The notes: generated by a model not told the origin, from the letters alone. A stretch of 38,280 nucleotides of DNA from Oehlia diaphana (GCA_003833135.1 QZLH01001031.1:8774-47053); one strand, 5' to 3'. Positions 8,830-22,795 are shown, numbered from the stretch's first letter. A program made the numbers and translations.

Positions 8830-11445
8830 CATGTATAATCTCATGTATTGTCTCATGTATAGTATTCCCTCCAAAAAAATTTCCTGAATTTTCGATTTTA
8901 AAATTTAACTCCCGGGTATAAATAATACTAGGAACCGTAATGTAAAATATATTATGCAATATAAATTCTTGTGCCGAACCTAAATCCGAAAACTCGTTAT
9001 ACTGAACCAAGATTCTCAGAACTAATTTTTTTATAATTAATTACACTGGTTATAACGAATTTTTATAATAAAATGCTATATACTGTATACCGAACCCATC
9101 TGAAATAAGAACGGTAAGCCTGGTATGTGTCCATGTAATATATACCCCCGGGTACAGACTCCCTATACGGTATGTATCGACTGTACTAATATTTTTGATT
9201 CAAATTAACGAAAACTTATCGGAATTTACTTTTTTTGCAAAGTGAATCAAAGGTTCGTTCGTGGTGTGACTCTGCAAGCTCAAACTGCATACCAATTTTG
9301 TGATATCCTAGAATTAATTCCAGTGGCGATTTATTTATGGGTCAATAAGTCTTACCTAGATTTTGCAGACGTAGCGAATTCAATAGGATCAAAATGTAAT
9401 CCATTTTTTCAAAGAAAAGTGAAAGAAAAGCTAAGGAACTGAACCCAAGAATCAAAAATCAAAACCTGTTTTATTATCCATCCATTGAAAGCGGCTCATT
9501 TGATGGAATACACAGACAATCTCAATGAACTGGATCTTCGATAAAATCGGGACCTTTGGAGTTTGGTAGAGATTTGCCTGTGTATCCGTATAATATTTTT
9601 TACAATAAGATTATGCCCAAAAAATGAAGCCAAATAATCATATTTAGAATCCAATTTTAAAACTATATTATATTTATTAATAGATAGTAACGCTGAATTC
9701 ACTAACTGCTAAGATAATATAAATAAAATTATTAATAGTTTAGATAAACCGATACTCTTACTATCTCTTCAATATGTTTTCTTTAATATCATTCATGAGA
9801 AATTACTGTAGGTCATGAGATAAAGAATGGTCCATTTGAAAGGAAAGAATGCCATGTCCTGTTAAAAATTTATCTTTTTTAAGCAACTATCATATGCGAG
9901 TTTACATTTATCATCATTTTTACTGGTAAATTTGGCCAACATTACACATTAGCATGAAAAACATAAATATTCATGTGATTAAAACGGTTATGACCAAGTG
10001 TAACACGTATAATAATCATTTAAGTATAGCGAATATGATGAAAAAAAGGTTCACAAATTGTTTAATATGATACAGAATTACAGATTATCCAAACATTTCT
10101 ATCACTTCTACATTTATTTTCCGTTATTTTCTATTATGGAACGTTGTCGTCTTACTATTTTAAGTTCATGAAAGCGTCGATCTCGGAATTTTGAAGAGTC
10201 TTGAGAAACATAGCCTTTCATAGTTTCACCTACTAGAACATATATATTAGTATATTACACATAAACGTTGTGTCATATTTTTCTTCTTTTATTGCATTTT
10301 CAATTTACAAGAAAAGACCATTTGGATCATTGAGACAATAAAAAATTAAATCATCCTCCCGGATTATATTTTATGGATTTATGATTAACCGGATTAAAAA
10401 AAGTTGCTTTAAAACTGTTAACCCCGTTAATCATACGGAACCCTTTGTGTCCAAACATCAAGTATTAGTTCCTTGCGGATCGCTTTTTTATAAGGGATGA
10501 AAATTGACAAAAATTTGACGTAATGATTTTTATTTGAGTAATACGTATTATCAAACATCAAACAAAAAAAAATTTCTTAGATGTATTAAAATATTTAAAC
10601 GTATACACAGTACGATGTATACGTAATAAAATTCTGGGGATTCCCAGCATAAATTAAATTAATAAAATTGACCAATAAAAACTTTAAAATGATCACCTGG
10701 GCGTAAATTTTAATTACGTATAATAATATTATTTATCGATCAAAAGATCTTTTTACCGACTTTGTCAACATTTTTTTACTCCGTTTTTGAATTATTTAAC
10801 TAACCTTTTTATGTAATTTTGCATGAATTTGTAAATTTGCACAATGGATATCAAAGCGTACATTGACAAAAGTACAACGTCAAAAAAAAAAAATTTTTTT
10901 GCCATTTCCGAATTCGGGTTTCTCATGTCCTTTTTATTAATCGTTATCGGTATTACAATTTATTACAATTTGAACCTTTTTTTTTTTTTTTTGTTGTTTC
11001 TATATTATCAGATTTTTTTTTTTCCACCAAATTTTCTTCTTTAAATAACAATACTTTTTTGTTTTTTCTTATTATTTTTTGGTCATAATACCCAAAAACG
11101 ATATTTATTTAAAAGCTCTTCTAGAGAACAAAATAGTCAAGTCGGTATCAAAAATATATATATATATATATTTTTTAATACTTATATATATGTGTGTATA
11201 TATGTATATATGTATATAATATATATAACGTATATATTAATTTTTTTATCAACTAACCCTAATATATATATTTTCACTTCAAAAATACTTCTTTTTTTAT
11301 AACACGCGCGTCTAGATCCCAAATTTTGGGAGAAGTATAGAATAATAAAAGACAATTTAACCAAAAAAAAAGAAAAAAAATTTCTCATACTTTCTTTTTT
11401 ATTATAATAGCATACAATCAATAAGACTTTTTATTGTCAAATACA
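8830..11445. other. Long AT-rich intergenic region and promoter of the coiled-coil gene
   Basis: I see no gene supported over about 2.6 kb. ORFs at 9242-9442 (GTG start) and 10844-11044 (Phe-rich, driven by T-runs) have no recognisable features. The last 300 bp hold (TA)n tracts at 11154-11225, a CACGCGCGTC box at about 11304-11313, and T-rich sequence leading to the ATG at 11446. Transcription of the coiled-coil gene probably starts in this last part, but no TATA box can be singled out in such AT-rich DNA. Confidence 0.45.
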
Positions 11446-14400
11446 ATGAGCGATAAAGATCGCTCTGGAAATTCAAAAGGCTCACAAGCCAACGAAAAGT
11501 CTAGTAAAAAAAGCAAGAATTCTGCAGAAGGTAGTAGTAATGGAAATAATAGAAATGAGATACCATTTCAAGGTTTATCACCAGAAACTCAAAAACTTAT
11601 AGAATCAATAAAAAATAATAATAGTAGTCCTAAAAGAAAGGATGTCCCTAATTCTATGGTGGAAGAAATTTTAAGGGAGGCTAAATTGAAAGCTGCTAGT
11701 CGTGGGATTGATATTAATCATGGAACAAAATCTTCACGCGATGAAAACCGTAAAAACAGCAAGCATACCAAACCAATACCTTCAGTAGTTGCTTCTTCAA
11801 GTAATTTTGCTGGTCATAATGATGATATTTTATCCGAATTAGATCATGATGATAAAATATTTAAACATGGTGCCAAGGATTCAGGTTCTTTCATGGCAGA
11901 TGAATTTGATGATAAAATAAAATCTAAAAAAATCAGTGAGGATCAACAACAACAACAACAACAAACGGATATTACAAAAAATAATGGTGTATCTCAACCA
12001 AATCGTTCACAATCACGTTCATATTTACCAACTCGTTTGGCAAGTTTAATAGGGATTGGCACTGGTGATAATAATGTAACCGATGAATCGAATTCTAATG
12101 CTGATAATAACAAAATAACAGTAGATAATCCTTCAAAACCGAATATTGAAGAATCTTTTGAACTTGAAAATGATGACAAAAATGTTAATGTTAAATCTTT
12201 AGATTCTTCCAATAAAAATAATTCAAAAGATGGACCTGGTGTAACAATTGATACTAATGTAGAACGTTCTAATCGTAAAGAACAACGTTATATAGTAAGA
12301 CCTCGTTTAACCAAAAAAAGAGCCGTAATACGTCGTGCTAGTGCTAGACTTGTTCAACCCTCGAGTGATTATCAACGTTCCGCAAAATCTCCTCTCAAGA
12401 CTGTGGAGATATCAAATAATGAACTGGATGAAATCAATGCTCAATTTGAGGAAACATTAAATCAATTTTCAAAAAGGTACCAGGATTCAACAGTTGCACT
12501 TGCTGAAAAATCTCATTTATTAAAAAGGAACCAGGAATTACATCATAATCTTGCTTCCAAAGAGGAAGAGATTGAATATCTTAAAAATGAATTATGGGAG
12601 GCTGGAAATAAAATTCAGAATTATGAATCTGATTTAAAGGATATCATTGAACAACAACTAGAACCTCTTACACTTACTCATGAAGACTTGGTAAGAATAG
12701 AAAGAGAAATGGAAGATCAAGAAGTACTAATTAGTGGTTATCAAAAGGAGAATGATAAATTGGTCAATGAAATAAAAAGTTTGAATGAACGGTTAAGAAT
12801 TTCGGATTTGGAACAAGAAAAACAACTTAATAAAACTCATGAGTTATATGGAGAAATTGATCATTTGAAGGAATTGTTATATGAGAGAGAAACTCAAGAG
12901 ACTGTACCAGAAGGAACTATTCAACAGATTGATGAATTAAAGAAAGAGATTGAACGGTTGAAAGAGAAGGAAAAAACTTACGAATTTAAGGAACTTGCTT
13001 TAAAGGGAATGGATGATTTGAAAAAGGAGTTGAGTGATCTAAGAGATAGGGAAAGTGAATATATGATTAAAATTGATGATATGGAACATCAATTGTCATT
13101 AGCACGTGATGAAATTGATGCTGTGTCTCAGGAAAGAATGGAATCGTTAGAAAAAATGACGGAAGAAATGAACATCATGAAATTTACTTATGAATCACAA
13201 ATTGAAGGTGTTAAAAAGGATGTGATTTCAAAGGACGGACGTGAAACTCGTTTCAAAAAATTACAAGGTGCTATTGAAAAAATTGAAAGCAAGTTGAATT
13301 CAAATCCGGAAATAACTCAGATTTGTACCGATTTACGAAGGGGCAATTTACTTCCTCCAAAGAAGAGACGCAAGTCTGCAGCGGATGGTTCTAAAATTAA
13401 CAAAGAACCAACTACACCACGTTCTCCTACAACAAAGACTCTCAAAAAAGCTACATCACAATCTTCTTTAGGTGGAATGTCACGTGCCAGCGCCGTAACT
13501 AGTCCCACACCTTCAGTTTTATCCAGTGTAAGCGCTTTTAGCGGTAAGGATGATCTCATGGATTTACAAGAAGATGACCTCATTGATATTACTAGTGAAG
13601 AATTTGCTGAAATGAAAGTTAAACTCATGAAAAGTGAAAAAGAAAATCAATCTTCACGTGAGACCATTGAAAAATTAGAGGATGAATTAAAATCTTTACA
13701 AGGAATAAATATTAACCTTGAAAAGGAACTAGAAACTTTGAAAAAAGATCACGCTGAAAAAAAAGAACATTATGAACAAAAAATGCGTGAGATGGAAGAA
13801 CTTTTATTGGAACTTCCTTCTGCCGATTCAACAGAAAACAGTATGGCCGCCAATAACAATCCTATACCTCCTCAACCTGCATCAAATTTAATACAAGATT
13901 TAGAAACTAAGCAAAAAATTATTGAAGAATTAGTGGGTAAATTAAAAAGAAAGGAAGAACAGTTAGAATATTACCAAAATGCTTACCTTGAAAAAACTGA
14001 AGAATTTGAAGAATACGTTGAAAAGGTTAAGAATGCAAACCAATCATCTACAAATGGTGGTACGGCAGTTGTTAATACGGGTGCCTCTACTGCACCTAGT
14101 GGGACCGAGGTTACACCTAACTTTGATAGCAGTAACGCTTTTAAATTTCTTAGTGATGCTTTATCTTTTGAAGATGGAATTGGAGATCTTTCTTCTTTAC
14201 CTATCACTAGTGATATTATGGGACTTTTTGGAGGTCTTGGTGACAACCAAGAAATATCAGTTATCGAGAAACTTATTGCTCAACTCGAACGTACTATTGT
14301 TGAAAGAACGATGCAACTTGGTGCTGCTCACCAACGAGCTAGTGACGCCGAATCTAAATTATTAGCTCTCTCTCGAGAAAAAATGTCTTGGGGAAGTGGG

Positions 14401-15378
14401 TATGATACTACTGTTAAACAACTAAAGGCACAAGTTGAGTATTTACAGGAGTTATTACAGATGGAAAGAAAGGTAGCGAGGAAAGAAATGAGTGATGGAA
14501 TAATTTCAGGTAACGATACAACGAAATCATCAAATGAATCGAAAGTTGAACAAGGTACAAAGTCAACTCCAGTTTCAACAATGGATATTCAAAAGCTTCG
14601 AAGCCAAATTGAATCGCTCACCGCTGAAAACATTACATTAAAGGCTGAACTAACCACATCCGAAGCAATTAGACAAGCTATTCACGAAAGTACATTGACC
14701 ATTTTACAACAGACCACCAAAACTAATCTTGCCACGGATGAAGATATTGCAGGATTAAGGAGTCAATCAATGGAAAAAGAGGCAGAAATCAATGTCTGGA
14801 AAGGAAGATGTACTGGTTTAGAAAACGTAATTGAACGTCAACGTGAGTTACTTACACTCGTTATACCTTCACTCCCAGAAAATAAAGCCTTAGATGGAAA
14901 GACACGTGATATAACAAAACTTCTTGCGGATGATGGAATTGATTCTAAAGTAATTGAAGGTTTAAATGAAACTGCAAGGAAGCTTGTCCAACAACTTCGG
15001 GAGGAGAATGCAATATTGCGACAAACTATCGTTGCTCGTCAACAAATAATGAATAGAAAGGTTGAGACTCCATTAGCACCGATTCCCGTTAATCCTACTA
15101 CCACATCAACAACCGTACAACTTGAGATTCTTGCAAAACAAATTTCTGAGATTGAAACACGTTTCACGAAAAGAGAAAAGGAATTACAAGATATAATAGT
15201 AGAAACAAAACGTCAAGGTGAATTACAACTTGAGCGATGGAAAGCAAAATGGGGAGCCGTAATTGATAAGAAAAATTCTGAAATAAGAGGTTTTAGAAAT
15301 GAATTAGAATCTTTAGTGAAATGTTTGGGGAAATTGGACTCTGTTAAAGTAAATGGGAGTGATAATGGCGTTATATAA
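11446..15378 (+). CDS. Large intronless coiled-coil protein, function unknown
   Basis: A single uninterrupted ORF of 1310 residues. I take ATG 11446 as the start; the four codons upstream begin with TTG and would not be used in a fungal nucleus. The N-terminal ~300 residues are disordered (Ser/Asn/Lys-rich, with a seven-residue Gln run at about 11947). A basic patch (RPRLTKKRAVIRRASARL) follows near residue 290. Several long coiled coils come next (about residues 330-640, 720-800, 825-870), then a Ser/Gly/Thr-rich linker, and further coiled coils from ~950 to the end. A second basic patch, PPKKRRKSA, near residue 640 could be a nuclear signal. The architecture fits a cytoskeletal, spindle-pole or tethering scaffold, but I recognise no named domain (no CAP-Gly, kinesin motor or GRIP) and assign no function. 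It is the only intronless multi-kilobase gene among intron-dense neighbours. Confidence 0.9.
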   Translation: MSDKDRSGNSKGSQANEKSSKKSKNSAEGSSNGNNRNEIPFQGLSPETQKLIESIKNNNSSPKRKDVPNSMVEEILREAKLKAASRGIDINHGTKSSRDENRKNSKHTKPIPSVVASSSNFAGHNDDILSELDHDDKIFKHGAKDSGSFMADEFDDKIKSKKISEDQQQQQQQTDITKNNGVSQPNRSQSRSYLPTRLASLIGIGTGDNNVTDESNSNADNNKITVDNPSKPNIEESFELENDDKNVNVKSLDSSNKNNSKDGPGVTIDTNVERSNRKEQRYIVRPRLTKKRAVIRRASARLVQPSSDYQRSAKSPLKTVEISNNELDEINAQFEETLNQFSKRYQDSTVALAEKSHLLKRNQELHHNLASKEEEIEYLKNELWEAGNKIQNYESDLKDIIEQQLEPLTLTHEDLVRIEREMEDQEVLISGYQKENDKLVNEIKSLNERLRISDLEQEKQLNKTHELYGEIDHLKELLYERETQETVPEGTIQQIDELKKEIERLKEKEKTYEFKELALKGMDDLKKELSDLRDRESEYMIKIDDMEHQLSLARDEIDAVSQERMESLEKMTEEMNIMKFTYESQIEGVKKDVISKDGRETRFKKLQGAIEKIESKLNSNPEITQICTDLRRGNLLPPKKRRKSAADGSKINKEPTTPRSPTTKTLKKATSQSSLGGMSRASAVTSPTPSVLSSVSAFSGKDDLMDLQEDDLIDITSEEFAEMKVKLMKSEKENQSSRETIEKLEDELKSLQGININLEKELETLKKDHAEKKEHYEQKMREMEELLLELPSADSTENSMAANNNPIPPQPASNLIQDLETKQKIIEELVGKLKRKEEQLEYYQNAYLEKTEEFEEYVEKVKNANQSSTNGGTAVVNTGASTAPSGTEVTPNFDSSNAFKFLSDALSFEDGIGDLSSLPITSDIMGLFGGLGDNQEISVIEKLIAQLERTIVERTMQLGAAHQRASDAESKLLALSREKMSWGSGYDTTVKQLKAQVEYLQELLQMERKVARKEMSDGIISGNDTTKSSNESKVEQGTKSTPVSTMDIQKLRSQIESLTAENITLKAELTTSEAIRQAIHESTLTILQQTTKTNLATDEDIAGLRSQSMEKEAEINVWKGRCTGLENVIERQRELLTLVIPSLPENKALDGKTRDITKLLADDGIDSKVIEGLNETARKLVQQLREENAILRQTIVARQQIMNRKVETPLAPIPVNPTTTSTTVQLEILAKQISEIETRFTKREKELQDIIVETKRQGELQLERWKAKWGAVIDKKNSEIRGFRNELESLVKCLGKLDSVKVNGSDNGVI

Positions 15379-16231
15379 TAAAAAGATACTTTTTTTTTAT
15401 TTAGATTATTTAGATTGTAATATTTTTATTTAAATAGTTAAAACTTGGAATTTAATTATATCAAAAATTCCCATGTAATGAGGAGAGAGAGGGGAAAAAA
15501 AATTATTTTATAGTAACTTAAGGCGATTATAATAATGATTGCCTTAAAATTGCCCCATTCTGCTTGGAGATGGAAATCAGTGATTAAATATGTTGTTAGC
15601 GAATGACTTTAAGGGGTTTGATTCATATTTAGGACAAAGCCGATGTGGATAGTTTAAAAAAATTTTTTTTTGTAAAATATTAATTGAAATATATACAATA
15701 TATACATTGTTTTTTACACCTATAAAATTTCACAGAATATCAATTTGCCCTATTTAATATTTTTAACTATAAAAAATACGGATCATTTCTAAAAAATCAA
15801 TTTCCAAGTTTTTTACAAGAAATTAAAAATCAGTTTAACTTAATATATATATAACTAATTTAATATAAGATGCACAATAATATTTAAAGTTTAAAAATAA
15901 CTAGTATTTTTCAAGTTTTTAATAATAAATTTTTCATGTGAATCATATTGTGAAGAAGAATTGGTTATTTATACATGCTAGTCTAACATTAAATGCGATC
16001 CAATATGCACTGTAAATTCGATTGTCTTTGTCTAAATTAATCTCTTGCAACACGCGTGGCGTTAATATACAATTTATTTGGTGGTTGTACGAGCGATCAA
16101 AATTTTTTGTGGAAGTTGTGGAAGTTGTGGAAGTTGTTTGTTGTGTTAGTTGAAACTTGATAATAATAATGAAACTTGAATAACTTTTTCTATATCACAC
16201 CATTATTTACAAATTTTTATTATCAAAAAAA
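15379..16231. other. Intergenic region, promoter side of the ankyrin gene
   Basis: AT-rich, non-coding. It contains a 9-bp unit GTGGAAGTT repeated three times in tandem at 16109-16135. The MluI-type hexamer ACGCGT (see separate entry) is also here. No ORF or RNA gene was recognised. Confidence 0.5.
16052..16057. promoter_or_regulatory. Possible MluI cell-cycle box (ACGCGT)
   Basis: A single ACGCGT hexamer in CACGCGTGGCG lies 175 bp upstream of the ankyrin-protein ATG. In yeasts this is the core of the MBF site. GC-rich hexamers are rare in this AT-rich DNA, which makes it noticeable, but one copy is weak evidence of regulation. Confidence 0.25.
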
Positions 16232-19200
16232 ATGAAGCCACTTAACAAAGGTAAGTTACAAATGCAAAGCTTCAAAATTTGTACACAGTTTGAGCAAATT
16301 TTTATATTTAACTTTTTGTTCCTTTAGGTTTTGTTAAATTATCTTTTCCAAGACACAGCAAGAAAACCAACAAACAACTTTCTCCATTACTTGGCCCAAT
16401 CAACGATCTGCCTGTAGTGAACTCTAATGAGATTTCTAATGATTCTGATAATAAGAGGAATTCAATTCAGGAATCTCCGGCTGATACCTTACAACCACTA
16501 GAAAACATTCCCAAAATTACAATACCTGAAAATGAAAGTGACGAAAATCCCTCACCGCTACCAAAATCACAATCAGCCACAGAACTTCGACCACCGGCAG
16601 CTGCTAAAGCTGTTCGTTCTTCATCACAGACTGACATTTTATATCCAAATTCTATAAATCGACATCCAAACTGTCTGTCAATGATCACGTCAAGCGACTC
16701 AGCGAAAGCTAGTACTATAACTTCTGTGCGTAAACACAGTTTACCACAAGTAATGGATTTGTTTCCAAATCAAAATCAGCTAATTAAACCATATATGACT
16801 TTAGCAGAATTTAAAAAAATTGATGAATTTCCTCGACAACAAAGAGCCATTTTGGCTACATTGCAACGTCAAGATAATCGATTAAGAAAAGAGGGGGTCA
16901 TAAAAGAGATGAAGAAGGCCTCTTTAAGAGGGAAAAGAGGTAGCTTATAACTGATTTCATTTTTTTTTTACTCTTTAGTTAATATAATTAAATTGTTTTA
17001 CTTTTTTTACGGTATTAAAATAAAATTTTCTAAAAGAACGAAAAATTACAAAGGCAGAATCAGCTACTAATAGGTCGATACCTCTAGTAAGACGAGGTTC
17101 TTCTAGTGGTAGTGTTGCTCTGAAATTTTTTGGAATTAAAAAGGGTAAAAAACGAACCACATCAGGTAATTAATAATGTCCCCGTTTCGCTCCGAACAAT
17201 TAATATAGGTTTAAGCTTTTGTTTAAAATGTGTTTGATTATTATATTAATTACTTTCTGATTCCTAATTATACAAATTAGTTTTATTAAACAATCTAATC
17301 TTGGCTATTAGAGATCATAAAACTTCAGATGCATTAGCAATCCTTTCCCAAATATCCAGTACTACACTGAAAAAGAAAAAAAATGGAGAGGTGAATAAAG
17401 CATTTTTATTGGCTATGGCACATCGTTTAGAAGATATAACATTATCCATGTATGAACGTGGTTTTCCGAGTGATGTAAATTCACCAATATTCTCTAAACC
17501 AAAGAATGCTGATCGTGGTGGCATTTCAGGATTAAAATTTCCAAGTTATTTCATTTTGGCTGTAGCACTTGGATTGCATGATCTTGTCAAAGCAATGATA
17601 AAGGTAACTTTCAATATGTATATACGTATATATACGTGTATATATCATATTATATACATACATGTTTATTAATTATTTATTATTTCGATAACGTTACTAT
17701 TAAATTTATAGCGAGCCAATATGAATCAAGCATGGTTTGGGTTAACACCTTTAATTATTGCTACAGCTCAGGCATCCCGTGCACCTGCAATAGATCGTCG
17801 TTCAACAACATCCAATATCATAATTATTATAAAATTATTTTTGGATCATGGTGCAGACCCATCACAAGGGTTACCATTAGAACAGTTTAATACACTGAGA
17901 CGACTAAAGTCAAAAAAATATATGAGAAAATTGGAGGTTTTGAATTTACTTGATTCGGCAAATGTACCAAGTAAATCACATAAAACTTTTTCAGTACCTC
18001 ACCAACTTGGTAGCAATGATATAAGTGCAAAGAAGGCTAAAGAAGATATGGAAAAATTCGCCAAGGGGAAATGGGTGCTTCCAATAGACATCGCTGCTAT
18101 ATCGGGAGACATTGAACTAGTGAAGATTCTTCTTTCAAAGTTAGTTATTAAATATTTATCAATTAGAATTATTATTATAATGATATAATCTATATATTTT
18201 TTTTAATATAATACTTGTACTTTACTTTTTAGGGTGGAAGGATCGAATATCGCAAGCAGTTCTTTTTGTCTTTCTATACAGAATGATGATGTAATGCTCG
18301 CCCTTGAGCTTGTTCATGCAGGTGCAAATGTTAACCAAAAGAATTTTAGGTTCGTTACTTATATTTTTTCTTAAATTAAATAAATAAATATATATATATA
18401 TATTTTTAATAATTTTTCATGCGTTAATATTTCTAATATTTAGAGGAAGTACAGCTTTACATCGTGCTGCACGTTCAGGTCATATAGAGATGGTTGTGGT
18501 ATTATTACAATTGGGTGCAAATGTCAATATTAAAGACGATAACGATTGGTATATAATATTTGCTTTGTAAATGTGATTAATAATGAGGTGTGATATTCAA
18601 TTTTTTAATTTTATTTTTTAGGACCCCACTTCATGAAGCAATAAGTCAAAAACATTTGAACGTTTGTCCAATTTTAGTGGCCGCTGGTGCAGACTTAACT
18701 ATTAATAACAATTTAGGTAAAACACCGAAAGAGTTAGGAATTGAATGTGGTTTAACTCCAGAACAAGTTGATCAATGCTTAAGTATGCTTATTCTATTTT
18801 CTACAAGTTATTTGGTTTATATTAATTAACTTTATTCGTTTCGATTCAGATGCAACCAATAATACACATAGTATATATAATGATAAAAATAAAATAACAG
18901 TGAATCAAAAGCGGGATTCTTCAATTTCAAATGGTGCACCACCTTCCCCAAGAAAGCGATTCGGAACATTTCCGAAAAAGTCGCAAAATCTTACATCTAT
19001 TTTAATGGGTAGTAGTAGCACAGAAAGCATCAAGGTACGTTCGAATAAAAATTAGCAACCCCACAAAGGCGGTTGAAAATTAAATCATTACTTTTATAAT
19101 AATTTGGACTTTAGATTGTGATATTTAATTGAGGGAAATTTGTAATTTTATTGCACTATTATATTACCATAATTCAACCCTTGTAGATTATCATTTATTT

Positions 19201-19284
19201 GTATTCTATTAAATTACCTATTTAATTTACATTTTATAGCATTCTCAAAAAAAAGAAGCAATACAAAAGCTTTTCGATAATTAA
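16232..19284 (+). CDS. Ankyrin-repeat protein, 10 exons
   Basis: Reconstructed exons: 16232-16250, 16328-16939, 17037-17165, 17281-17603, 17712-18139, 18233-18349, 18444-18548, 18622-18782, 18850-19034, 19240-19284. All introns are GT-AG, the phases close, and the product is 707 residues. The N-terminal ~250 residues are Ser/Pro/Lys-rich and probably disordered, with a conserved-looking helix (MTLAEFKKIDEFPRQQRAIL) near 185. Residues ~260-420 include helical ANK-like units (GLTPLIIATAQ, LFLDHGADPSQG). Residues ~480-630 hold at least three clear ankyrin repeats (GSTALHRAARSGHIEMVVVL, WTPLHEAISQKHLN, followed by GADL/GANV turns). The tail is basic and Ser-rich. Ankyrin repeats bind protein partners; the partner here is unknown. 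The gene converges on RVB1 with a 332-bp gap. The exon structure is well supported, the function is not. Confidence 0.85.
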
Positions 19285-19616
19285 TTTTTATATTCTTTGT
19301 ATATATTTACACTTATTAAGGTATAGTCATATAGTTTTATATGCATAAATACATCTATCAGAAATAGCATAATTTCCTGTATTAGCAAGTCTTAACAGGT
19401 TAATTTTATTTTCAAAACATTTTTGTTGATTCTTAAGTGATTATAATTAGATCCTTTCATGCCAAAATCTATCTGAATCTCTGATTAACAACCATAATTA
19501 CTCAGACCTCATTATTTATTATGAAACGTATCGTGCTAAAAAAATTAAAAAAAAAATTTATCAAAAAAAAAAATAGTATGTAGAAAAAATAAATGTCTCA
19601 ATAATAAATTGCATTA
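19285..19616. other. Convergent intergenic spacer
   Basis: Shared 3' region of the ankyrin gene (+) and RVB1 (-). AT-rich with A-runs at 19539-19573. Nothing beyond likely 3' UTRs and poly(A) signals is seen. Confidence 0.6.
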
Positions 19617-21481
<1,865 letters not shown>

Positions 21482-22364
21482 TATGGTGAAATGCTAAAGA
21501 GCCGAAAAATTTAAACGTGATTTCGTGTTGTTAAATCAGATAAATCTGATTATCCAATAAAATTAGCTGTAATCGCGGGTTACTTTTTGTGGAAATCGAC
21601 CTTAAAAAAAAAATTAGTAAAAATTAAAAATGAAAAAAAATTATTATTAACAATATAAAAGATGTTGTCTCCTGATCAATTTATACCGTATAATATCTAT
21701 TTATAATTTGGTGACTAAACATAATTACATATATCCTAGTCATATACATTAAGAAAAAATCAACAAGAAAAAAGAATAAACGGATTATAATTCAAAGGGA
21801 ATTACGTTTAAGATCAAAATTATATAATTCTAACGAATAAAATTTCATTTGAATTCATATACATAAGAAATTTCCTCTTCTTATAATTTTTAAATTCCCT
21901 ATTTGAATTTTATATTCTTGCCCCAAACATTTCTTTTGCTTACATTTCCTTTTGTGTTGTCGAAAATCCCAATTTCCCCATTCACAAATTATTGTGAACA
22001 GATTTTTTTAAAAAATAAATACTATAGAATGACATGCGTCATCGTTATATAAACCGGTTAACATGTTTTGTGAGCGATTATATAAAATTAAACTTAAAAT
22101 ACTTAAAATTCAGTTAATGAAATTTGATATCGATATCGTTTATTTGTTTATTTATTCTTTAATGTAATAAAGTATTATAAGTTGTTTTTCAAAAAATTAT
22201 AAATCTCATTATTGTAAACTTCTTTATTGTTGTATTTGTGAAAAACGAATTTACATTCAAAACAAAAGCTAGGGCTGCTAAGCATCATAATTATTTATTC
22301 TAATAAATTTTCTTTGATAATTCTTTGCCAATATTTTTGTTGCCATCAATTTTTCTGCTTAGCA
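21482..22364. other. Intergenic region, RVB1 promoter side
   Basis: About 880 bp of AT-rich DNA upstream of RVB1 and downstream of the small Cys-rich ORF. No ORF, RNA gene or repeat of note was seen. Confidence 0.5.
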
Positions 22365-22629
22365 TCATTCAAATTCATTTTCAAGCACGCTAACGATAGG
22401 AAGTGTGCTACGCCCTGATTTCTGTGAGTATGGACTCATTAGCTCTGCAACATGCGCACATTTTCTACAAGGTTCTTTGATTAAGGTCCGCTGATTCTGA
22501 AGGGGGAATCGGCTACATACCTTCCTCATAATCTTCTTTTGTATGTTACAAAAATCCATGCATTTCGATCCCACTTTCTTAAAACATTCCTGGCGATTTG
22601 CTTGTTTACAGATGTTACAGATTATCATT
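22365..22629 (-). CDS. Small Cys-rich, possible zinc-binding protein
   Basis: Open frame of 87 codons plus stop from ATG 22629 (the codon three positions upstream is GTG, not used). The N-terminal half has Cys residues spaced C-x2-C, then C, C, C at short intervals (ICNICKQ...ECF...KCMDFCNI). A second pair, EPCRKCAHV, comes near residue 57. This spacing suggests a metal-binding ribbon, but I cannot name a domain. It has no introns and is the only regular ORF in a 2.8-kb gap. It could equally be an exon of an unrecognised gene or a relic of a mobile element, as the broken ORF at 22796-23213 lies next to it on the same strand. Confidence 0.35.
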
Positions 22630-22795
22630 CCTCTCACCCACCGAGCCAGAACCCAGTCTTGAAATTATAAACCCTGTTGGCAATGCTCCGATAGGAAATT
22701 TTTAGTAAATGGAAGAAAATAGTAAATGTTTTATTGATTACAATTTTTCTCTCTGCTTGCCCTTATTATTCCAAATTTTCTCAAAAATTTAATTT

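Noticed and set aside
9242..9442. 66-codon plus ORF with ordinary-looking composition
   Set aside because: It starts with GTG, has no recognisable domain, and no splice context supports an exon. Could be a small relic, but not supportable.
10844..11044. ATG-initiated ORF with a hydrophobic Phe-rich segment
   Set aside because: The hydrophobic part is produced by T-runs upstream of the coiled-coil gene; no protein-like signal.
11182..11421. Minus-strand ORF of 79 codons
   Set aside because: Tyr/Ile-rich translation of (TA)n tracts.
13979..14365. ORFs in other frames of the coiled-coil gene (also 11994-12212, 13317-13628, 13983-14246)
   Set aside because: Shadows of a long, well-behaved ORF.
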